Below, piece by piece: positions 34,801 through 47,703 of a stretch of DNA of 64,000 nucleotides; position 1 is the stretch's first letter, and each line of letters starts with the position of its first letter. The notes under the pieces were generated by a model. The model saw only the letters and a program-made list of their open reading frames with translations. It was not told the origin of the DNA and made no database searches. A program made the translations under genes and the position numbers. Location: NCBI GenBank assembly GCA_024305405.1, contig JAKNDB010000098.1:3715501-3779500 (forward strand), read 5' to 3'. The DNA comes from Dirofilaria immitis (taxonomy: Eukaryota; Nematoda; Chromadorea; Rhabditida; Onchocercidae).

Positions 34801-37624
34801 TTAGTACGAGCATATTTATTTGATCGAAAAACTACGGATGAAGAATATCAAATTGTAAATTTCTTTTTTTTTTTTCAATGATATAATTTAACTAAATTCA
34901 AATATTTTAAAGACCCTGTTGCAGGATGTTGATAATTTTTTAATAGTCATCATTGCAATAGCATAAATTCGATATACTATATAAGAATAGATAAAAAATT
35001 AATGATATTAAAAATTTGAAATTACAGGTGAGTAATGTTTATACAATCAAAGCACAACAACGTATACGTGAACCACGAGTGTGGATTTTTCTACAACGGT
35101 AAAACTCATAACCTAAAATCGTTTAAATTCACTAATCTGAAATTCCTAAGTTAAAAAAAGTTGTTAATAAGCAATATGATAAGTTCTTTGTTATATAAAT
35201 TAGCAATTAGTAATGAATATTTGAAAAGTTTGAAGTAAAGGAAAAATTTATTTTAAACTTTGCAAAAAACAAAAACAATTGATATGAATAATTTCTTCAG
35301 AAAATTTACAATCGATGTAATAATTTCTATATCAATAAAATTTACTCTAAACGTATGAATTGATAAATATACTATCAATTACGTAAGAATTGATAATTTA
35401 TACTATCAATTGTTTGCTAATTTATAAGAATGAAATTTTAAAATTTTTAATGTCAAATTATTTATCGTTAAAAATTAATAAAAATATTGTAAAAATTTTT
35501 AAAGAATGATATACAAAAATATCACTCAATTATCCATCATTTATCTTACGTTCCAATTATGATCAAAAAAATGTTACGCTATGCTTAGAAGCTGCTATTG
35601 TATTCACTGATCATGTAAGTTATTTTTTTTAAAAAAAAAAATTTCTCTAAAAAGTTTTATTTTAAAAGTTTGAAAAATTTCGTACATTTCTTTTTTTTAG
35701 AAAATAACAAAAAGATTGCTAAGAAAAAAATTATTTTAAAAAATATTTTATGAATTTTTTCTAAGAAAAAAATTTTTTTAGCAGAAAAGAGCGAAAAAAA
35801 TTTAGTAAAAACTTTATTGAAAACTTTTGTTGTTTCAATTCGTTTTTTTCTTTAATTTATAAAATTAAATTTATTCATACATAGGCGTAATATTAGAAGC
35901 AATGAATTGACGAAGTGAAAAATGGAAATGGAAGTTTTTTTTTTAGCTAATTTAATAGATTGTCAAAATAATTATAGGAAGGTGAAATGTCTGAACAATC
36001 ATTAGGTTGTGTTATGATACCGATCATCAATGAAAGTGGACATTGTTGCATGCAGAACAAGTATTTTTAAAATTTGATATGATTAGATTTAATCATTTCT
36101 AAAAATTATACATATAGATTTTTTGATCAAAAAAAGTTAAAATTTATAATTTAAATAACTCTAAGAATAATTTCTTTAGTTTCACTCTCTAAAAACTTTA
36201 GAAAAAATTTGATAATTTTACAATGAAATTAAAATTTTGAAAATGAATAAATAAAAATTGATTTAATTTTGTCAAATCATATTTTTAAAATAAATAAATA
36301 AATAAAATATACTAATTATTTTAAGCATATTAAATCTTATCTTAATTTTTAAAAAAATTTTTTCAGAAATTATACGGTGAAAATGTTTAGTCGCAATTCG
36401 TCTAACATAAAAGGTATTGAAATTGTTGAATTGAAATTCTTAGAAATAAACAAAATTCATTATAAATATTATAGTTTGGTAAAATAAAAGAATTATTTAT
36501 TTTTATGTATATAGAAAATAGTAAAAAATTGATTCCAATCAATAAAAAGCTAATAGATAGAAATTAATAATAAATAATTCAAAAAATAATTTCATTAATT
36601 TAATGCAAAAAAAAGCTAAATTAATATAAAATTTGAAAATGATAATTTCTCAGAATTCACTTCTATTCATATGAAAGTTACAAATTAAATTAAACATTAC
36701 TGAAATTAGCAATTTAAATTATAGAAGAAATCCCGGGTAATAGACAGATTCAAATAACTTTTCGTGTATCAGATATATCTAACAACATTGTTCATCAAGT
36801 TGAGTAAGTATTATATTCATAATGTTAAATGTAATGTTAATAATGTAACAATTTTTAATAAATTTCGATATTTAATTAAAACTGAAATTTTAAAAATATC
36901 AATTAAATGATTTCCTTTTAATAATTTTTAGTTCGTTGCCAGATATTTTTATTTGTAATGCATTATTTCTACCAATGTTTTTTACTATCGTCGTTTATTG
37001 GGTGAATTTTTGACGAAAAATTTTATTAATTGCAATAATGCAGGTAACTACTATTAAATTATTATTTCTTGAAATTTTTTTCTGAATTATTGATTAAAAA
37101 TTTTGAAATTTTAAAATCAAAAATGCATTAATTTCTTTTTTCTTTTTTTTTAGCACTTAATGCTGAACCATTCCTTGCAACATTTCCAGCTATCGCTGAT
37201 CAGCCTGATATAATGGAAATGTTATTGCAACTTTGGAAAGTTGAAATAAAAAAACAGCTAATAAGAAGGTTATTTTTTTACTATTCTAATCACTATGCTT
37301 TCTAATTTCTGCAAGTTTAAAAATTTTTAAGGTTTTTAAAATTTTCAAAAATTTTGATTTCAGCTTTCTGAAGTAGAAGAAGCTATGCAATTTCGTTCAT
37401 TCTTCCTGACGACCGGATTCATTCTTCATCAAACCGTTGCTATGCCGAAATTTAGCTGGACAAATGCTCGATGTTTTGCCGATCGACAAGCAATACTAAA
37501 TCATTTTCGAGAGCAATATTTGCATAATTTTGATGCCATTAAATATCTTAGCAGACAACGTTGTCATCCAATTAATATATATAATTATGCGGTAGATATA
37601 ATCGGCCCACATGCTGTCATTTGA
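31843..37624 (+). CDS. nph-1: Nephrocystin-1 (ciliary transition-zone protein)
   Basis: Homologue of NPHP1, a scaffold of the ciliary transition zone that works with NPHP4. Seventeen exons: 31843-31913, 32145-32339, 32600-32682, 32763-32915, 33466-33596, 33741-34151, 34249-34385, 34482-34576, 34711-34854, 35028-35098, about 35545-35614, 35978-36060, 36367-36413, 36725-36803, 36932-37043, 37154-37268 and 37364-37624; about 760 residues, close to human NPHP1. Order: N-terminal coiled coil (RLQQFHKQLEKLSQQ), acidic Ser-rich linker, SH3 domain in exons 5-6 (FIALANFEGQ, DGWWLAENQNGKRGYVP), then the long C-terminal domain (LATFPAIADQPDIMEMLLQL, MPKFSWTNARCF). Missing bases break exons 1, 5, 6, 15 and 16 and probably the 7-8 join; each repair restores similarity. 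The start of exon 11 is uncertain. The X-box upstream points to DAF-19 control in ciliated neurons. Confidence 0.92.
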
Positions 37625-39445
37625 TAATATTTTTGTTTTTTTTTTTTTTTTTTTATCAGGAGGAAAAAAAGAAAACCATCAAAATTCAAACTTCTTTTGC
37701 AATTGATAATTAATTTGTTTAAGAAGAACTTGAAAAAAAAACAAATAAGCATTTAATATCATGGCAAATGTCGTAATAAATTAATGTAATAAATCTTTAA
37801 GATTTATAAGACAATTTAGTAACATTTTCAAACATAAGTGATAAATAAACAAATTATTGAAAAGTTTAATTTAGATATTGGCAATGAATTCCGTGATTGT
37901 TATAGTGAATTAAAGATTATGTTTACATCGATATATTTTTGTTTGATTTTCTCACTCAGTTTATATGCTAACAACTATTTCGTTCTTCAGTTGTTTATTC
38001 AATCAAATATTTTAATAAAAATGAGATTACATTACAATATGAGAATAATTAAATTATGATAAATTGATTGTTGAAAAATATGAATTGATACACACACAAT
38101 ATACGTAAAACAGTTCGAATTTTGAATTTGTATTTAACGATTGGATTTCCAACTTCCATGGCCTTAGAGGTTTCCAACTTCCATGGCCTCATTTTACTGC
38201 CTTTATCAACTAACGCCATTTATGGGACATTAAGAGCGGAAAGTTCGGCACTTTAATCCAATGTTTAGTTCATTCCGTAGTGTCAGTTTTGCTTATCACA
38301 TATTTTCTTTCATTGGCATAACTAGTCATTACGATGATTGACGTGAGAGACTATATATTATACTAAAATTTGAAGTATATTGTTCAAAATAATAAAATTT
38401 TACATTAATGGAAAATTTCGGAAGCTATAATTAAAACAGAAATAAGCGGAAAGAAAATTGGAGCAAATTTGTAGCAAAACTCGAAATGGCAATTAGTTCT
38501 TAATTAACCTGATTCTGTAAGATTAGAAATGTTCATTTCATACATTTGTACTCATGGATAACATCATTTTAAATGATAACATAATACTTATAAATTCACT
38601 AGTGTTATGTTTCTCTAATCCAAACGATATTACTTATCCTATACCAGGAAATGATGACTCAAGAAAATCAGTAGAGCTTTATTGCAGGTCAGAGAAAACT
38701 AAAAAGCCAAATTAAATTTCAAATGCTCGCTAAGAAAGCCAATATGCAGAATTATTTTGGGAGATGTATATATGACTACTCTTTTTATGCGTAATTGCAT
38801 ATCACAGAGAAAAATTGCTACATTTAATATTCGGCAATTTTATCAATTCTCTTCTATAATAAATTTATTTGCAATTCATTCTGTCAATTTTTTTAGCTCA
38901 AATTATGATTTAAACAAGGTGAGAAATGCAAGCCATTTTGATTTATCAAAGTAATATGGTTAAGCATTACTTTTATTCTGATCATGAACACTGATCATAC
39001 AATAAACAAGCCATAACTGCACTGAACTCAATCAAATTTATCTATCAAACTACGAACCTATTTCACTGTGAGTTAATGTCAGTGATCAGAAGATCATCAT
39101 TTTAAAAATGGGAGAAAACGAGAATAAAAACTGCAAAAGTTACATTACAATAAATTAACAAGAAAAATCGGATAACCTTTATTCACTAGCATTAAATGGC
39201 AACTTAATGATATTCAAAAACATCTAGAAATTCGAAAAAATTAGTTCCAGAAAAATCATTTTGAGCGTTATGAGAACAAACACTAAGTAGGAAATTTATC
39301 CTGCATTTCAACTTAGATATGACTTAAAATTTTTATGGAAATAAAATTCTATCTATTCATATTTTTCTGATTACTATTACATAAGGAACAAAGAAAAAGA
39401 AATAGCACTGTTATTTAAATACCAACCATATAGCAACTGTTCAAA
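37625..39445. other. Intergenic between nph-1 and the ATP synthase delta gene (convergent 3' ends)
   Basis: AT-rich with no recognised gene. Both neighbours end here. A 19-bp direct repeat (TTTCCAACTTCCATGGCCT) occurs at 38146-38164 and 38171-38189. Confidence 0.5.
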
Positions 39446-40649
39446 TCACTTTTCAATGTCATGAACAGCCTTTATCAGTGCCTCGTACGTTTCTATTTCA
39501 ATTTGTATCATAGCTCGCGCATCATCTTCCATCAGCTCTTGGGAACGTCGTTGTGCTGAGCTCAATTCTTCTTCCGCCTTCTGTAAGTACGCTATTTTGA
39601 TTTTCACATTTTTATCGTTTATAAATTTGGTCACAATGAATAAAATAAGTTTCAATGATAATCATTATCTTTGATCATATTTTATAAGAATCTTGGCAAA
39701 TTAAAATCAAAGAAATCAAACCGAAATCTGTAAAATTATACCGCTAAATCAATATCCTCCAGTCTGATTGCTTCTTCCGCCAAAACTTGACAAGAACCAT
39801 CTGGATTCATCGAAAGAGTACCAGACGATGCAAAAAATTTAATGCTTTTATCTAAAAAATGAATAATATTAATAAAATAATTCAAAGGATAAATATATCC
39901 AGTTTTCAGACGAATGACACTTAAATTTGAAATAACTTGCCATCTTTATCCACGACTCGAACAACACCTGGCTTTAGCATTCCTAGCACTGGTACATGCT
40001 TTGGCAGAATACCAATTGAGCCATTCAAGGTAGAAATATCGACTTGCTTTACTACATCATTGTTAAAGAACACCTGCAATATAAAAATATGAAATTTTTA
40101 TCAACAACTACAAATTAAACTTTTACATTAAGTTTCAATGACAATTCTCATTATTATCCATTAGATGACTAATTTATAAAATGAAATCCCGACTGAAGTT
40201 ATTAACTTAATTTCAGGTGGTGAAAATTCTGGCTGAAATGTTGATTTCAATGCCCAACTTTCTGTTGGCATTGCGAACTGAAGATACATGGAAAGTTAAA
40301 ATATTTGGATGCCAAAAATTACTTGATGTATGCAAAATAATAGAATACCTTCTAGAATCTTTAAATATCACTAAAAATATCGATTACTTTTTTGCTTGGC
40401 TAGAAATTAAAAATAATATAGAAGAGTTATTACTTATATATGAAGAGAGGGTAATAGAACATTAGAAGAAGAATGATACTTTTTACTAATCAAATTGAAG
40501 CATAGTCATACCTCAGCAGGTGATGCAAATGTCAATCGCAATTCTTCAGCATTTACATCTTTTGTTGCACTTTGTGCAGATTCTGCTGTTGCAGCGTAGC
40601 ATCGCCGTAGAATATTCGATAATCCGCGAATGCCACGCCTTGCTAACAT
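39446..40649 (-). CDS. ATP5F1D: Mitochondrial ATP synthase F1 delta subunit
   Basis: Central-stalk subunit of F1, homologous to bacterial epsilon, which couples rotor and catalytic head. Four exons: 40512-40649, 39937-40073, 39742-39851 and 39446-39580; about 173 residues. Exon 1 gives a presequence (MLARRGIRGLSNILRRC) and the start of the beta sandwich (LRLTFASPAE). Exon 2 carries VDISTLNGSIGILPKHVPV and LKPGVVRV. Exon 3 carries FFASSGTLSMNPDGSCQVLA. Exon 4 is the C-terminal helical hairpin (KAEEELSSAQRRSQELMED), ending HDIEK. The exon 2 to 3 join is out of frame by the equivalent of a lost AG dinucleotide at the acceptor (39852), so the sequence there may be short by 2 nt. The start codon is the only one in frame ahead of the presequence. 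Confidence 0.93.
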
Positions 40650-40659
40650 TCTTAAAATT

Positions 40660-40670
40660 CTATATGAAAA
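40660..40670 (-). promoter_or_regulatory. Candidate spliced-leader acceptor of the ATP synthase delta gene
   Basis: On the minus strand TTTTCATATAG ends at 40660, 10 nt before the start codon. The pyrimidine-rich context and the short distance suit SL trans-splicing. Confidence 0.55.
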
Positions 40671-43662
40671 TAGCAATCGATGAAATGACGCATACGCACG
40701 TAATAATTCAGATCTTCAAAATTATAAAGCTATAGTTCAGTATATGAAAAGTCATATAACTCATTGAATTGAAACAGAAATGATGTACAAAGGAAAATAA
40801 TCATAAATTATAATGTGTTAATGGAAAAAGAGAATAAAGAAATAAAGCGCATTTAAATTTGGGAAAGAGTTAACCCACTGGTAAATTGCAATGATCACAA
40901 TGAAATGATCACGTACTCTTGAAATCTTAGCATCTGAGTATATCTAATAAATCGAACAAACGACGAGAAGAAGACACAAAGAGTTATAAGAGAGCATGCA
41001 AAAAGTTAGGATTGGTTGGCATAACAGGTACCGAAGAATGCATTGAGTCGTCAGAGTTGATATGCAAATTTTCAGCTATAAATTGCACAATGGCACACTT
41101 TTTGCTATTTCCTGCAAATCCAACAAACAAGCTGAACTTTAGATTACAATAAATGAGTCGTTATAAAACTTCCACATCCCATCGAATGACGGAATCAAAT
41201 CCAAACCCCGCCCTGTATTCCTTCCTTCTCACTCACCATTTATATCTCCTCTGAAATAATTGGAAAGCTATCCTCTGATTTTAATATTGACAACATGTCA
41301 GAAGTTTCTAGTTATTTACGAGAGTTCGAAATGGAAACCGTTTTTGATGATTATAAATGTAGTCTTCGGAATTAATCCACACATATGCTTCAATCTGCTA
41401 TAAACCTTATCAATCGCTACTTGGTCATCATGATAATAGTAATAGGAGGAGAACTTCCATATCTTCAATCCTTTTATCATATTTGCCAATATTCAGAAAA
41501 ATTAAAAAACTATCTGTTATGTAAGTGCGAAAAACAATCATTTGCTCTTTATGTTAAAAAAAAACAGTGAAATACAATTAGTGAGTGCATATAAATAGCT
41601 TTTAGTAAAAAGAAAAAAAAATGGGACAGTATTTCAAGAAACATCGAGAAATCTTAAATAATCATGAAAAATTGATGATGCGCACATTTCCATAGATATT
41701 ATGAACAAAAGGAATACATCAAAAATCAACTTTCATGGGAAGCACAGAGAAGACGTCTTTTTGCATAAAAATGATTTCAAACGGTCAAAATCAAAAGTAT
41801 ACAATACATAATAGTTGTATAAAGATGAAACAATCATAGCTGAATCTCCGTGCTTTTGCGACATCACTCTCTCAACTCTATTTCGCCTCATTTCTCACGC
41901 TAAATTATTCCCTTACTTCCCACCCGAAAAAAAAGTACCCAGAAACCATTTGTTAAAATATCCTACGAATAGCATGAATGACGCAGTCAACAGATATTAA
42001 ATACACCATTCTAAGACTTTGTATCATGAATATTTGAGAAATCCAAAAAAAAAGATTTAATCTTTATTCATAAAGATTTGTGCTATAAATAAGTTTTCCA
42101 ACATCTCACTTTTCTCGTTTTTTGCTTTGTGAAATTCGATATCATTTTCAAAATCAGAAAGAATAAAAGTCTCTTACATTTGCCATCTTGCTGAAAAATG
42201 CTTAATAAATAGATTTTAAAGAGATAAGATCTGTGTACTGAAAGCATTATTCACAATATTTAGAAATGATAGAATAATAATAAAAATTAATCCATACGTC
42301 AAACATTACATAGGAATTAATTAATCAAGCATGTTTACTGCACGAATAACCAAAACAAAACATGACGATTAAAAAACCGATAAAAAAAAGTGGAAAACAT
42401 AATGGTAACATCCAACAAATTTACATACAATACTGAAGATATCGCAAGGAAGGGAAAAAAATTTCAAATTTCTTCACATGTAAATCACTTCGCAATTTCA
42501 TCATAATTTATCACTAACCTTAAAACCATTTTTCATGAAATTCATTACCGCCTTCCATATATCGCATTTTTTTCAAATACACTGAAATGCTCACCTTCCT
42601 GTAATTAAATAAATTTCATAAGGATTACAAACCACATAATAATTTTACAAAAGAGACAAGATTAAATAAATATATGAAAATAAATTACTCGCCTGTACCT
42701 AAGGAATACATAGAATTCGCAAAAGTATGCAGAAAATGAAATGCCAATTTCCAACTATATATGTAATTTCATTAGTTCTAGATACATAGCAATTAGAAAC
42801 ATAAAAGAGATTTTTAGAATAAGTTATATAAAGGAAAAAGACTTTTTCTGCAAACCAACGTTCAGTACAGTAAAAACCATCAAATGTTTTAGTAACCAGA
42901 TAAATAAGAAATACGAAGCAATCAGGAAATATACGGTGGAGAATAATTAAAATTGGGAGAAAAATAAGTAAAATTAGAGAAAAGTAAAGGTCTACAAGGA
43001 AATCCCTTCTAATTTCTTACGAAATACGATTAATATGAATATTACCCAAGCCAGGCATGATCGATTCACCAATAAGTTCAAAATGTCCGCAATAATCATA
43101 AAATGAAAATAGTATGACAAGAAAATAACAGCAACTATATTTTTGGTGGACGGAAATAAAAATGCAAAAAGAGAAAACTAAAGAAGCTACATATTAAATT
43201 AGTAAAAAGAACTGAAAATCAAGAAGATGCAAAATTATAACTGAAGTTTTTCCTAGCACCTATAACATGTCGCTGCCTTCGCTTTTAATTAAAGTGAAAA
43301 CGAGAGCATACTGAAGACAAATTTGAATACATCAAACAGAGATAAGACGAAATAAGACTTATTATAAAACATGCATAAAACCTCCTAAAAACGCTCTCTG
43401 CATCAAATTAGTGGACTCTATTAAGAATAGTTAAGATTAAATATGAATATCCCGGCTAATTCATAACAGACAAACTTTTTTATATCAGTGAAAAAAGTTG
43501 ACTACAGAGAGCTATCTAATTATTTAATTCAGAACGCTCTGAAAAAATAAATACATATAGCAGCAATCCCAGTGGTTCTTATCAGGAGCTAGCAACAAGC
43601 GCCTTGAACTTTAAATTATGAAAGATCCGTCAAAATATAAATAATTCATTTCGAAAAACACA
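40671..43662. other. Intergenic between the ATP synthase delta and SSBP genes
   Basis: About 3 kb, AT-rich, containing the SSBP 3' UTR and the delta-subunit upstream region. A pyrimidine-rich patch lies near 41210-41260. A 26-codon ORF (MSEVSSYLREFEMETVFD, from 41296) is seen, but nothing supports it. No gene is recognised. Confidence 0.5.
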
Positions 43663-46600
43663 TCACGAAAAATAATTTTCAGCATTATTATCTTCCTTTG
43701 CACCAAAATGTTTCAAATCATCGAACAAACTTTGCTTTATTTTCGATATTTCACTTGCTTCCTCCTGCAAACATGACTACATATACATATAACACAATAA
43801 ATAAAATACAAAACATCGATAATAGAATAGTTCGAATTTGATCTTTAAAAAGATATACATTCAAAACTAACTTGTCCATTAGCTACCTATTTGTTGATAT
43901 TAATTATTCCTGTTAGAGGAATAACAAATAAGACAATTTCACAAAATGTACTATTACATCTCTTGAATTGTTACAGCATGGCAAAATACAGCAAATTTCA
44001 TTTAAAAAATTCATCAAAAGAGATTAAAAATTAATAATTACACGAAATCGAGAAGACTGAAATGTACATATGTAAACTAACATTTACTTGTCCTCCAGAA
44101 CCTGAGTTGGTGTTTGAACTATTGCCGGGTCCATTACCTTGACTGCCACCAGTTACAGCATTCGGAGGTGCACCAGACTGTGAATGTACTGAACCAGGAC
44201 CACCAACTCCGGCCCCTGCTACTGAGCCTGGACCACCCACTGGTGCCTGACTGCCTGTATTTCAGAAAAAGATTACAAGAAATCTAATCTGAATAACTCA
44301 TGCAAATAAGAAATAGCTGGAGAGTTTCGAAATGCGGAACATACTATCAAAATAAATTGTCGCATGTTAACTGGAGAAGGCAAGGAAATCAAAACCGCCC
44401 GCAGCCTTACCAGTAAGTGGAATGGGTAAGATAAACGAAGAGGACTGGTGGTTAAATCTATGCCTTAAAAAGGGTGATGGAGAACAGGTCCTGCGAGTAG
44501 TCGCGTCACCATCAGGAAATCGCGACAACTGGACCGTTTTCACTTTGTTAATATTGAGTGCAGGGTTGTAAATTGAAATAGATGCCGCGATGCACGGGGC
44601 CTGTAACAAAATGAACAACTCCCTTCTAAAAACTTGAACATAGTCAATATACACTAAAACGATGCAAAAAAAAAATTTAAAGAAGAATATTGATAAATTA
44701 CAAACCTGGTCCACCTGCTGTGCTCGGTGTACCACCATTCAGTCCACCATGTGTAGAAGCAGGTGACTGCTTCATGTCGTCACCGTTTAATAATGAACCA
44801 ACCTGCTGTTCAGGACCAGAACCTGGAGGTCCAGCTGAACCTCTACCACCTGCTCCAGGAGTCATACTGCCCTCAGAACCATGCATCACATACTGCAATT
44901 AAATATTTCCATATAATGTAGTAACAGCTATTTTTGCCAAAACAGTAATTTCATAAATATAGAAAAGACATAACAGATTTTCTGATATTGCCAGTGTTCA
45001 TTAAAAAAGTGTTTGTTGACTTATAGAGAAAAAATACCGATATATTTGAAGCAGTTGACATCATCATGTAACCCTTGGATCGCTTTGTCCATCAGGCCCC
45101 GTTGGCATCGGTCCTTGCGGGCCTGGTGATGACATCATCGAAGGAGTTGATGAGCATATCGCACCATTTGGCATCATTGCATTCTTGAATGGAGGGATGA
45201 GGTTTTAAAAAGATTTTAATGCAAATATTTCGAATGAATAAGATGAAATTTCGAATAACAACATTAAAAAATTGCAAACAAATATCGTATATTGGAAATA
45301 TCAGTGTAGCTACTATCACGGAAACATCATTTTTTTCCTTCTTCGATTTTTCAAATCGAAAATTGTACTAAAAAAATCCTGGGGCAGCAATATATATACC
45401 CATATCACATATAAGAATTATTATACTTTTCGAACTGGACAAACACGAATAAAAAATCAGAACAATTTAACAATAATAAAGAACATACTGGAGGGAATGG
45501 AGTGCCGGTTGGAGACTCCATATACATTTGAGAACCATATCGCATTGGGCCGTTTGGTCGCATCCCCGGAAAATTCTGCAAAGATGAATTTAAGAGAAAT
45601 TCCAAAATTAATTTTGACTCAATTAATGCTTTTTTTTCATCTGTAATAAATGCATCCAAACAACGAAAACAAATAAAACTGCCCTTTCACAAAAACAGTT
45701 ACTAACTACTTAAATTCAAACAAAAAAAAATCAGCAAACGATCTTTTAGGAAATTTAAAGCCTATTGAAATGCATGACCAGGGATGACTAAAATGTTTCA
45801 AAAGTTCCTTCAATTTAAAATATTTTGTCCTGCCATATAATCTTCGTTACTCTTTATTTAATAAAGCAAATGCTAAAAATTTTCAAACTCAGAATACAGT
45901 ATAAAATATATTTATACTACGATGATGTAAATATACCGTTGGCATACGCATTGGGCCTGCACTTGGAGGTAGTCGCTGTGGTTGCATGGGTCGCATTTGT
46001 TCACTAAACATATGAGGAGGTCCAGCGCCTGGAAAGCCAGCACCAGCTGGCATAGCACCTGGGCCTGGTGGACCATTCCTTGATGGCATGGCATATCGTG
46101 GTGGAACTGGGGCAAAACTTCCCGAAGGAGGCACGCCTAAAAATTACCAAAATAATCATTGCTCTACATCTAAAACTTCAAATTTCTAAATGGCTAACCT
46201 AGGTTTAAAAAGAAAATATGAAAAACTAGAAACGTAATGAAACGAAACAGAGACTACTTTTCTGCATGAACTTAAAATACTTTGTACTGATAAAGATCAG
46301 GGAATAAAGTGAAAAATATAACTGAATGAAATTTTGCTACTGATCCTAATGTTTAACCTGAAATGGGTGACGACTGACTAGTAGCGCCTGATGGTCCTGG
46401 TTGTCCACTTCGTGAAGGATAATAACCAGCAGGCATAAGTCCATCTGGTCCTGGTCCAGGCCCCATACCTAAAGGGCTAGCTGCTGCCGACGGAAACTGC
46501 AACAAACATAAATGATAATTCAAAGCTGAACAAACATATAAAATATCATATAATATCAAATAGAAGTCTCGCAACAGTTAAACAAATATTTCATAAAATC

Positions 46601-47703
46601 TGTTAAATAAAGTGAAAAGAATACATGGTAACTAACTAGATGAGATCCGTGCATACCATTCATCATTGGTGTGCCAGCAGGACCCGGAGGAACGCCATGA
46701 CTTGCATTCATAAACCCCTATAGATAATAAAAACAAAAACTACATGTTATCCAAACAATATTCCTTTCTTCGTTTGCAATCATACAAAGAAAATATTACA
46801 ACAGAAGCAAGTAAAAAACAAAAACTGAGAAAAAAACTTACGTATTCATGAAAAGCCTTAGCTTCTTGTGAAGCTTCACATGCGTCTCGCCTTTCCGGAG
46901 CTGCTGAGTATAGATCCCAAAATAAGCTGCAAGTAATTGATGGATAACAAAAATTCAAAATTTATACTAGTGAAATTACATTCATTTTCTCCCTTTTCAG
47001 TGAATTGAAAATAGCGAATACAACTTACAAGAACCAATTTTGCAAAAATCCTGGTGCGTCGCCAATATTAATTTGCTTCGATGCATTATTTTGCTGAAAT
47101 AATTCACAGACTTCCTATTTTCTTAATTTCATATTTCGTTATAAAAGAATATTTTATGATTAATACTACCGATGAGTTTTCCTTCAATTATAAAATTCTC
47201 ATCATATAGACTCTAAAGAATAATGAAATGAAAGATTTACTAAATCAGGCTTTAACAAGATTACAAAAAAATTTTGAATGTGATGACAACTTAAATAAAC
47301 ATAAAATAAATAAAAATTGTTGAAATAAGTAAAAATTTTGTAATTTCTAACCGATAACATTTCTCCTTTAAATGATTCGGCAGTTTTCGTTGCACCATTA
47401 TGCACCAAATATTCATACACAAATCCGGCAAGTCTGTAATATCATTAGTACAACTAAACAATGTGACAAAACTTCTATGCATTTATAAATTATCTCTTAT
47501 ACAGTGTAATAAAACTGAGTAAATTTTGTCATTCTACACCATATAAAAATGGTAATGTTAATGATAAAGTGTTCGATACAAAAATTTTCAAATAAAAGTT
47601 GACAGATGAAAACTTACTTCTCTTTGGCAGCAGCTTCACTTTGGCTTGTTAATGTTGTTTGGGCTCGATTAGATGGTGGCCCCTTTGGCTGTTGCGCAAA
47701 CAT
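43663..47703 (-). CDS. sam-10: Single-stranded DNA-binding protein SSBP/SSDP (LIM-domain co-regulator)
   Basis: SSDP family protein, which binds and stabilises the LDB (Chip/Ldb1) adaptor in LIM-homeodomain complexes. Twelve exons: 47618-47703, 47352-47433, 47029-47093, 46842-46926, 46637-46717, 46358-46496, 45937-46136, 45489-45575, 45073-45183, 44706-44892, 44088-44254 and 43663-43764; 1392 nt, 463 residues, with no frameshift. Exons 1-4 encode the LUFS domain with its LisH motif ([18 protein letters not shown]) and the family signature [16 protein letters not shown] followed by EAKAFHEY. Exons 5-11 are a Pro/Gly/Met-rich region ([21 protein letters not shown]). The last exon ends in a short charged helix ([16 protein letters not shown]), NAENYFS, then stop. 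The match to C. elegans sam-10 is from memory. The GC content of these exons is far above the surroundings. Confidence 0.93.
44411..44600 (-). other. Candidate alternative (poison) exon in SSBP intron 10
   Basis: A 190-nt block with TTGTTACAG acceptor and GTAAGG donor on the minus strand, GC-richer than the intron and open in one frame ([15 protein letters not shown]). Exon 10 splices to exon 11 in phase without it (GGC AGT CAG). Including it in the phase set by exon 10 meets a stop inside the block. It could be a regulated exon that truncates the protein, an unrelated conserved element, or chance. Confidence 0.35.

Noticed and set aside
38146..38189. CCATGG-containing direct repeat as a second X-box
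   Set aside because: It lacks the flanking GTT and AAC half-sites, and no ciliary gene starts nearby.
41296..41376. 26-codon ORF starting MSEVSSYLREFEMETVFD
   Set aside because: It is short, without homology I recognise, and lies in a UTR/intergenic stretch. A chance ORF is more likely.
44690..44902. Pro-rich plus-strand ORF
   Set aside because: It is antisense to SSBP exon 10, whose minus-strand reading fits the family.
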